Shown here piece by piece: positions 7,328-12,533 of a DNA stretch of 12,533 bases. The notes beneath the pieces were generated by a model, which ran no database searches, was not told the origin of the DNA, and saw nothing but the letters and a program-made list of their open reading frames with translations. Position numbers and translations under genes: made by a program. This stretch comes from JAADHY01 sp964428935. GTDB taxonomy: Bacteria > Planctomycetota > Planctomycetia > Planctomycetales > Planctomycetaceae. Numbering within the stretch: the stretch's first letter is position 1; every line of letters begins with the position of its first letter. Where the stretch lies: positions 1-12,533 of the forward strand of contig CAYSAG010000144.1 of assembly GCA_964428935.1 (NCBI GenBank). Reading direction: 5' to 3'.

Positions 7328-8365
7328 TCAAACCGCTTTCTTCGACTCGCCCGACGGCCCGGAGGCCCTTCGCTGCAACGGAATCGGCCCGCCGCTCAAC
7401 GCCTCGGCCGAAATCAACTGCACCACGTTCTGTGCCAACAGGTCCATTTCGGAAACCAGTGAGTCGACCCGTCCGGCCAGGTACAGGTACATGATTAGCG
7501 AAGGAATGGCAATGGCCAGCCCAAAGGCCGTCGTCAGTAGAGCAATGGCAATGCCCACCGCCAGTTGTTCCGGCCGTCCCATTGCCCCCACCGTCGCAAT
7601 GTCGTTGAACGCCTTAATCATTCCGACGACGGTGCCCAGCAGCCCAAGCAAAGGCGTGACGGTGGCCACTCCGTTCAAAACCCGCAAGTGCTTGCGCAGC
7701 TGGCTGACCTGACGTTCGCCCCCGTCAATGATGGCCTGCTCGATCTCGACACTTGGCTTTCCCCACTTGCGGACCCCGTGAGCGAACACCTCAGCAACCG
7801 GACTGCCATTCTCCTCACACAGGCTCAAAGCCGACTCCGGGTCGAGCAAGCCCTCTTCCAAGTGCTTCAGAAACCGCTCGACGAACGGCCGCGGAATGAC
7901 CCGGCTGCGACGCAGCACAACCAGCCGTTCAATCGAAAACCACACGGCGACAATCGACGCCACGACAAACGGCACAATCCACCAACGCAGCTGAGCAATG
8001 ACCTCGATTGGCGTGGTCGGAATGCCGCCGCGGCCGGCCGGCTCAGACCGGCCAGACGCCCCAACGTCCTGAGCCGCCTGCGAGCCGCCCTCTCCTCGGA
8101 CGTCTGCCGCGAGTTGCGGCGTCGAGGCGTTCGGCGTCGACCCGTTCCGCTGACGGCCGCCTTGAGCTTGCACGGCAGACGCGGCCCCAAGCACGGCCGC
8201 GAGTAAAACCACAGCCCAAGTCACAAACGGCTGCGCTCGGTTTCTCGCTCGGCCACGACAAGACGGCGTGTCGCAAACGGCCGAACGAGTCGGCCGAGCC
8301 GCGAACCGCTTTCGCAGCCCGTCCCGTGCCCAAGCGACTCGTTTTTCGCCACGACCCCGCTTCAA
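7328..8365 (-). CDS. MotA/TolQ/ExbB family proton-channel protein with N-terminal export-like segment
   Basis: A 345-residue protein. TTG at 8365 is chosen because AAGGAGG (8373-8379) lies 7 bases upstream and no in-frame ATG precedes the family domain. After a 47-residue Arg-rich leader comes a hydrophobic segment (WAVVLLAAVLGAASAVQAQ, about 50-68) that looks like a signal peptide or extra membrane anchor, then a Gly/Ser/Ala-rich stretch of about 50 residues. The family core follows: first helix about 128-150 (IVPFVVASIVAVWFSIERL), a cytoplasmic loop, second helix about 232-256 with TPLLGLLGTVVGMIKAF, and third helix about 268-296. The TPLLGLLGTVxGMIxAF signature is diagnostic. Known members form inner-membrane channels that use proton flow to drive TonB, Tol-Pal or related systems with an ExbD/TolR partner. 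The exported TPR gene lies 341 bases upstream; no ExbD lies immediately downstream. exbB, tolQ or a planctomycete paralogue cannot be told apart here. Confidence 0.9.
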   Translation of the reverse strand: MKRGRGEKRVAWARDGLRKRFAARPTRSAVCDTPSCRGRARNRAQPFVTWAVVLLAAVLGAASAVQAQGGRQRNGSTPNASTPQLAADVRGEGGSQAAQDVGASGRSEPAGRGGIPTTPIEVIAQLRWWIVPFVVASIVAVWFSIERLVVLRRSRVIPRPFVERFLKHLEEGLLDPESALSLCEENGSPVAEVFAHGVRKWGKPSVEIEQAIIDGGERQVSQLRKHLRVLNGVATVTPLLGLLGTVVGMIKAFNDIATVGAMGRPEQLAVGIAIALLTTAFGLAIAIPSLIMYLYLAGRVDSLVSEMDLLAQNVVQLISAEALSGGPIPLQRRASGPSGESKKAV

Positions 8366-8372
8366 AGTTCCG

Positions 8373-8379
8373 CCTCCTT
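8373..8379 (-). promoter_or_regulatory. Ribosome binding site supporting a TTG start for the ExbB-type gene
   Basis: The minus strand reads AAGGAGG, then cggaact, then TTG. The match to the anti-Shine-Dalgarno sequence is near perfect with optimal spacing. The first in-frame ATG of this gene falls inside the second membrane helix, so a non-ATG start is required. Confidence 0.75.
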
Positions 8380-8706
8380 GACTGGTTCGACCGGCCGACT
8401 TCCTTCGTCTTGCCGTCTCACCCCGCGTCGCACCGGGCCGACGGACCAACGGCCGGGCGTCCCGTCCGCCCACGGCGTCCGACTTTTTCCGACTCCCGGT
8501 CCGGAACGTCCCGCGCAAAGCCAAAGTGCGCGCCAAACCAGACGTGCCGCTCAGACCGACGTCGGCCGAAGACCGGCTTGGCCGAAGACCGGTGCGTGCG
8601 CAAAAGGTTCCGGCCGAGAAGTTTACACGGCTGAGCCGGCAGCTGACCAGAGCAGCCTGACGCGTCCGTCCGGCTCCAGCGCCCCCCGACTGCAGCAGCT
8701 GCTCCT
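8380..8706. other. Intergenic region between the TPR and ExbB-type genes
   Basis: No gene is supported here, although the reading frame of the ExbB-type gene stays open across it on the minus strand, as often happens in GC-rich DNA. After the TPR stop codon, CCGGCTC (8670-8676) pairs with GAGCCGG (8633-8639) across a 30-base loop, and three more pairs form if a one-base bulge is allowed; no T run follows. A short tandem duplication (8564-8592) is listed separately. The gap may contain an internal promoter for the ExbB-type gene, but none was recognised. Confidence 0.4.
8564..8592. repeat. Two-copy direct repeat, 13 bp at 16-bp period, in the TPR-ExbB gap
   Basis: GGCCGAAGACCGG occurs at 8564-8576 and again at 8580-8592, separated by CTT. 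Each copy can partly fold on itself because GGCC and CCGG flank it. The repeat lies in non-coding sequence about 200 bases upstream of the ExbB-type start. A regulator binding pair or simple slippage duplication would both fit; nothing in the sequence decides between them. Confidence 0.6.
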
Positions 8707-11700
8707 TCAACGAGAACCGGTGCTGGTCGGTTCGACCCCCGCGGCCTTGGCCTTCTTGCGAGCTCGTCGGAGCCGCTCCCGAGCCTGTTCGGCCACCGAG
8801 CTGTCCGGAAACCGGTTCAGCAGCAGTTCGAACGTCCGAGCGGCGTCGGCCCAGTTGCCCAGCAGCTCGTCGCAAACCCCGGCCTGTAGCAGGCCCGCGG
8901 CCTGCCACTCCGGAAAAGAGTAAAGGTGGTAGACCTTCAGGTACTCCAGTTGAGCCGTCCGGTAGTCCTTCTGCAGAAAGTAGGTTTCGGCAATCAGGAG
9001 CTGAGCCTGAGCGGCGGTTTCCGTACGGCGGCCGTGGACCGACTGGACGACCCGCGTGAACGCTTCCCTCGCCTCGTCGAACCGAGCCTGCCGCTTGTAA
9101 GCTCGACCCAGAACGTCGTCCATTCGGTAGGCGAACCGAGAGTTGGAGAAGCGTTCGGCGAACTGGCGAGCCAACTCCTCGACCTGCTTGTACTTTTTCA
9201 GTTGGAACCACGCCTCGGCCAGCAAGACCCACGCGTGCGGCCACCACTCCGCCTGTTCTCCCTTTTCCGTCTTCAGTCGCTCGACCAGCGGCTGCAACTT
9301 TTTCGCCGCTTCGTCGGCTCGGCCGGAGCGTAGCAAAGCCTGAGCGACCTGGAACTGCAATTCGTTGCGGTAGGGGTTTTCGGGGAAAAGGCGTTCCAGT
9401 TCGGCCGCCCGCTGCTCCACTTGCTCCCACTGCTGTCGCGTGGCTGCAATTTGGACCAGGCGAAACAGCGCGTCGCGTCGGACGTCGGGAGCCGCGTCGC
9501 TCTTGGCTGCCAGCTGGGCGAACTGACCGGCGGCCTCGTCCAACCGCCCGGCCAGCAAGTCGTTTTCGGCCAGGGCGTAGCGAGCCTCGTCTGCCCAACG
9601 GCTGTCGGGAGCCTCCTGCACCAACAGCCGAAAGACCTGCCCGGCCCGCGCGTACCGCTCGGCCGACACGTTCAACGCCGCCCACTCACGAAGCAAGTCG
9701 TCCAGCCCGTTCCGTTGGTCCGGCGGCAGCTTCAGCAGTTGGGCGTGAGCCAGCTCGTAAGCCGAGTCGGCTTGGTCGGTTTGCCCGAGCCGGGCGAGAA
9801 TGCGGCCGGCCGCTTGCGCGGCCTCCACCGCGCGGTGCGTGCCCGCGTACTGGTGGGCAACTCGCAACAACGCCTTGGCCGCCGCCTCCGAACTGCCCGA
9901 CTCGTGCAAAGCCATGGCCCGGGCAAAAGCCGCCTCGGCTGCCAACGCCTTCGGCGGGTGACCGGCCAGCAATTCGTCGAACCGCTGAATGGCCTCGTCG
10001 TACTCTTGTTGTTTGTAAAGACTCCACGCCAGCCCCGACAGCGCCGCCGCTTCGTTTTCGGACGACAGCGACGGCGACTTCTGCACCGCCTCGACCACGT
10101 GCCGGTAGAGCCGCTCGGCCCACTTCCACTGCTGCCGCTGGTAAGCCAGCTCGGCCAGCACGAACAGGCAGTCCAGCGCTTCGCGCGACCGGCCGAAGCG
10201 ACTCATGAGCCGCTCCGCGTCCTCCCGCGCCGGCGCGTCCTGGCCCGAGCGTGCCCGAGCCTGTGCGCGAACGACCAAGGCCTGCAGCGCGTTCGCTCCG
10301 TTCGGCTCCAGGTCCAAGTACACCGACGCCGCGGCCGCCGCTTCCTCGAACCGGTCGTTGTGCAACAACACGTTCGCCAGTACGACCCACGCCTCGTTGT
10401 AGTTTTCCAGCTCGGCCAGCTCGGCCGCCTGGGCGGAGTCGCGTTGCTGTTCCCGCAAGCCGCTGGTTCCGGAAGCAGCCGCCGAGCCGCTCGCTTCCTT
10501 GCGCAGCTCCGACTGCCGTCGAAGTAGCTCGTCCACCAACGGCTGCAACACCTCCAGCGCGTCGGCCGGACGGTTCAGCTTCAACCACGCTCGAGCCAGT
10601 TGCACTCGGGCCATGAGCCGAGTGCGAGGCACGCGGCTGGAGTGCAGAATTTGTTCGAAAGTGCGAGCGGCCTGCTCCAGGTCTTTCTTCTTGCCGCTGC
10701 TCGTGAGCAGACGGGCGCGGAGCAGCCGAGCGTAGAGTTGCAGCGGGCTGTCCGGGAAACGCTGCTCGAACTGCTTCAACAGACGGTCCGCCTGGGTCGG
10801 GTCGTCGGTGACCAGCCGACACTCGGCCGCCAGCAACAGAGCGTCGTCGGCAAACTCACCGTTCGGCCACTGCTCGGCCACCGTTTCGAACAGAGGAGCG
10901 GCCTTGGCGAACCGCCCCAGACGCATGAGACAGTCGGCCTGCTGGAACGTGGCTCCTTCGGCCACGTCCGGAGTGGCTCGCGTCCGGTCCAGCTTCGACA
11001 GCAGCTCGGCCGCCGCCTCCAGCCGTCCTTCGGCCTTCCAACACAAGGCCAGCCAGTAGCCGGCTGTCACCGACTGGTCGGGAAAGTCGCGGGCCTTCTG
11101 GAACCGCTGAGCGGCTCGTTCGTACTGACCGAGCTGGTAGTAAGCCAGTCCGGCGTTGACCAAAGCCGCACCGACCAGCGGCGAGGACGGGTGAGTTTGC
11201 TCCAATCGGTCAAACCGCTCCGCCGCCTGAGCGTACTGGCCAGCGTCGAAAAGAATGGCGGCCAAACGGAACGCGGCCTCCGCCGCAACGGCACTCTTGA
11301 CGTCGGAGGCCAACTGGCGGTAGAGCGAGACGGCCTGGTCGGTCTGGCCGAGCTTCTCCAGTGCGCGAGCCAGTCCGAAGCGGGCGGTCTGGGCCAGTTT
11401 GCCTTTCGGAGCGACTTTCAGAGCTTGCCGAAAACTGTCGGCCGCTTCGCGGAACTTGCCCAGGCGAAGCTGAGCGTCGCCCAAGTACGGGTAGGCGTAC
11501 TCGGCCAACGGGTCGTTCGGGCTTCGACGCAGAAAGGCCTTCAGCTCCCGCTCGGCCGCCGGCAAGTCGTCCAAGAAGTAACTGCACTCGCCAATTCGGT
11601 ACAGAGCTCGAACCGCCAGCGGGTCGCGAGGCTGTTCGGCGACCACCTGACGCAACAGGTCGCGGGCCTGACGGAAGTCGCCGACGTTTTCCAAACACAG

Positions 11701-12033
11701 AGCCAGGTAGAACCGAGCCGACACGGCTTTGGGGTGCCGCGGCTCGAGTTTCAAGAACCGCTGAAAGGCCTCCGCCGCCAGTTGCCAGCGACCGTCCTGG
11801 TAAAGACCAATGGCCAGCTTGTAGTCGTCCAGAGCGGCCGCGGCCTGTCCGGCGCCGGGTTTTCCGGACGCGGACGGCGAGGTCGGAGCCTGGGCAAGGG
11901 CCAGAGCTGGCAAGAGGCTAAGCCAGACCAGCCAGCACGTCAGCACGTGGAGCAGTGGAAACGTCGCGCAGTTTGAGCGAGCTGACGGCGTTGGCCGCTC
12001 GTTTCGTCGGTGGTGCCGCGTTGAGCCGTTCAT
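8707..12033 (-). CDS. Exported giant tetratricopeptide-repeat protein (CpoB/BamD-type TPRs)
   Basis: A 1108-residue protein. ATG 12033 is preferred over an ATG 58 codons upstream because it places a signal peptide near the N terminus: a basic n-region (MNGSTRHHRRNERP) and a hydrophobic core (residues about 27-48) ending LALAQA. No good ribosome binding site is visible at either start. From about residue 68 to 1092 the chain is almost wholly TPR-like helical hairpins, roughly two dozen or more by spacing. Examples are AIGLYQDGRWQLAAEAFQRF, GDAQLRLGKFREAADSFRQA (186-205), and near the end YHLYSFPEWQAAGLLQAGVC followed by NRFPDSSVAEQARERL. The regularity is broken at about 505-545 by a low-complexity Ser/Ala/Gln linker. 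The repeats resemble those of CpoB/YbgF and BamD, periplasmic scaffold proteins, but no full match to either is claimed. Next to an ExbB-type gene, a role in an energised envelope complex is a reasonable inference. Confidence 0.88.
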   Translation of the reverse strand: MNGSTRHHRRNERPTPSARSNCATFPLLHVLTCWLVWLSLLPALALAQAPTSPSASGKPGAGQAAAALDDYKLAIGLYQDGRWQLAAEAFQRFLKLEPRHPKAVSARFYLALCLENVGDFRQARDLLRQVVAEQPRDPLAVRALYRIGECSYFLDDLPAAERELKAFLRRSPNDPLAEYAYPYLGDAQLRLGKFREAADSFRQALKVAPKGKLAQTARFGLARALEKLGQTDQAVSLYRQLASDVKSAVAAEAAFRLAAILFDAGQYAQAAERFDRLEQTHPSSPLVGAALVNAGLAYYQLGQYERAAQRFQKARDFPDQSVTAGYWLALCWKAEGRLEAAAELLSKLDRTRATPDVAEGATFQQADCLMRLGRFAKAAPLFETVAEQWPNGEFADDALLLAAECRLVTDDPTQADRLLKQFEQRFPDSPLQLYARLLRARLLTSSGKKKDLEQAARTFEQILHSSRVPRTRLMARVQLARAWLKLNRPADALEVLQPLVDELLRRQSELRKEASGSAAASGTSGLREQQRDSAQAAELAELENYNEAWVVLANVLLHNDRFEEAAAAASVYLDLEPNGANALQALVVRAQARARSGQDAPAREDAERLMSRFGRSREALDCLFVLAELAYQRQQWKWAERLYRHVVEAVQKSPSLSSENEAAALSGLAWSLYKQQEYDEAIQRFDELLAGHPPKALAAEAAFARAMALHESGSSEAAAKALLRVAHQYAGTHRAVEAAQAAGRILARLGQTDQADSAYELAHAQLLKLPPDQRNGLDDLLREWAALNVSAERYARAGQVFRLLVQEAPDSRWADEARYALAENDLLAGRLDEAAGQFAQLAAKSDAAPDVRRDALFRLVQIAATRQQWEQVEQRAAELERLFPENPYRNELQFQVAQALLRSGRADEAAKKLQPLVERLKTEKGEQAEWWPHAWVLLAEAWFQLKKYKQVEELARQFAERFSNSRFAYRMDDVLGRAYKRQARFDEAREAFTRVVQSVHGRRTETAAQAQLLIAETYFLQKDYRTAQLEYLKVYHLYSFPEWQAAGLLQAGVCDELLGNWADAARTFELLLNRFPDSSVAEQARERLRRARKKAKAAGVEPTSTGSR

Positions 12034-12185
12034 GGAACGCCCGACCCGTAAGCGGAGTCGGTTTGTGACGCGAAAGGTTCGGAAAGAACCGCTGCCAAGG
12101 CGGCCTTGCCGTAGGGCCTTCGGGCTCGGACTGCGGTTCACGTCGTGAAGGCGTCCCGCCACTGACTGCCGTTCCGTCCAACGAC

Positions 12186-12215
12186 ATGTTAGCGGTCGAC
12201 AATCCAAAGCGGCAA
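12186..12215 (-). promoter_or_regulatory. Weak sigma-70-like promoter candidate upstream of the TPR gene
   Basis: On the minus strand, TTGCCG (12210-12215) is followed after 18 bases by TAACAT (12186-12191). Each hexamer matches four of six consensus bases. It lies about 150 bases upstream of the TPR start in a relatively AT-richer patch. Planctomycete promoters are poorly defined and such matches arise by chance, so this is only a candidate. Confidence 0.2.
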
Positions 12216-12293
12216 GCAGAAGCGACCGGCGTCGGCGTGAGCGGCCGGGCAGCGTGTCGGTTGTCGAAGACGCGCACCGAAGGCAAAGTGGGA

Positions 12294-12346
12294 CGACTGG
12301 GCGGAAAGGGCGTTGCCGAAGGCGACCCGCCCTTTCCGTCCGGTCG
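12294..12346. repeat. Very long imperfect hairpin (inverted repeat)
   Basis: The two arms 12294-12312 and 12328-12346 pair over 19 positions: a perfect 11-bp core (CGGAAAGGGCG, 12302-12312, with CGCCCTTTCCG, 12328-12338) and eight outer pairs, of which two are G-T wobbles. Inside, after a two-base bulge, TTGCC (12313-12317) pairs with GGCGA (12321-12325, one wobble) around a GAA loop. The fold covers 53 bases with almost no unpaired sequence. No T run follows on either strand. It could be a terminator of a neighbouring unit, an RNA structure or a dispersed palindromic element. Confidence 0.7.
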
Positions 12347-12483
12347 CTCCGCCGGGACGGCTTTAGCGCGGTCGGCCGCAGCCGAAAACGTTGAGTTTCT
12401 CGCCGAGACGACGGTCAGCGTGGAAGTGCCGACTCAGCCCAGTGCCCCGTCGTTGCGCGGACCTGGGCCCCCGAGACACTAGC

Positions 12484-12500
12484 CAAGGGCTCCGCCCTTG
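12484..12500. repeat. Short perfect hairpin at the edge of a probable dispersed repeat
   Basis: CAAGGGC (12484-12490) and GCCCTTG (12494-12500) form a perfect 7-bp stem with a TCC loop. It is followed by TTGTTGTCC and, at the window edge, GCGCTTTGGAGTGCGGT (12517-12533). From memory, motifs of the GCTTTGGAGTGCGG kind recur in intergenic palindromic repeats of planctomycetes and relatives. This could not be checked, and the rest of the element lies outside the window. Confidence 0.45.
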
Positions 12501-12533
12501 TTGTCCCTACGAGGACGCGCTTTGGAGTGCGGT

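Larger units (their letters stand above)
12034..12533. other. Non-coding right end of the window, structured
   Basis: No convincing gene lies in these 500 bases. A plus-strand frame of 98 codons (12186-12482) has no ribosome binding site, spans a long hairpin and has a composition typical of spurious GC-rich frames. The region holds a weak promoter candidate, an exceptionally long hairpin, a second short perfect hairpin and a probable repeat boundary, listed separately. It probably combines the 5' leader of the TPR gene with the end of another transcription unit beyond the window. Confidence 0.5.

Noticed and set aside
8728..8745. GGTTCGACCCC-like string resembling a tRNA T-arm
   Set aside because: It lies within the C-terminal codons of the TPR gene and no acceptor or anticodon stem pairs around it.
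8366..9685. Minus-strand reading frame of the ExbB-type gene stays open upstream to 9685, suggesting a 785-residue protein
   Set aside because: The extension overlaps the C-terminal third of the TPR gene in another frame, is Arg/Gly-rich without domain features, and the strong ribosome binding site is at 8373-8379.
12186..12482. 98-codon plus-strand frame at the right end
   Set aside because: It has no ribosome binding site, runs through the long hairpin, and has no recognisable domain.

Overview
The window looks like chromosomal DNA from a member of the Planctomycetota. It is GC-rich and loosely packed: the gaps between same-strand genes run from 118 to 393 bases. The proteins match types familiar from that phylum: a long DUF4175-like envelope protein with a glycine-rich tail, DUF4159 proteins, and a giant TPR protein beside a MotA/TolQ/ExbB protein. 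The order within the phylum cannot be settled from this sequence; a Pirellulales-like source is only a guess from memory of similar proteins.

Layout. Bases 1-414 (+) hold the C-terminal end of an SDR-family NAD(P)-dependent epimerase/dehydrogenase. A convergent gap (415-629) follows. Every other recognised gene is on the minus strand, in transcription order from right to left: a 1108-residue exported TPR protein (8707-12033); a TolQ/ExbB-type proton-channel protein with a TTG start behind a near-ideal ribosome binding site (7328-8365); a Tat-exported protein with two tandem DUF4159 domains (5366-6934); a 1104-residue DUF4175-like membrane protein (1798-5112); and a secreted 349-residue protein with an N-terminal CsgG/TolB-N-like part and a C-terminal jelly-roll (CBM_4_9-like) part (630-1679). 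A likely intrinsic terminator (5305-5350) sits between the DUF4159 and DUF4175-like genes, so the five genes are probably not one simple operon.

Working together (inference). All five minus-strand products carry an export signal or membrane segments, so this is a cell-envelope neighbourhood. TPR plus ExbB recalls the periplasmic CpoB/YbgF and TolQ partners of Tol-Pal systems, but no ExbD/TolR partner is seen here. DUF4159 and DUF4175 proteins are often found near each other in bacterial envelope gene clusters, and their biochemical role is unknown.

The right end (12034-12533) has no convincing gene. It holds a very long imperfect hairpin (12294-12346), a short perfect hairpin (12484-12500) and, at the very edge, what looks like the start of a dispersed palindromic repeat. 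No rRNA, tRNA, CRISPR array, transposase or phage gene was found. The main novelty candidates are the tandem-DUF4159 Tat substrate, the CsgG-like/jelly-roll fusion, the ExbB without an ExbD, and the structured right end.
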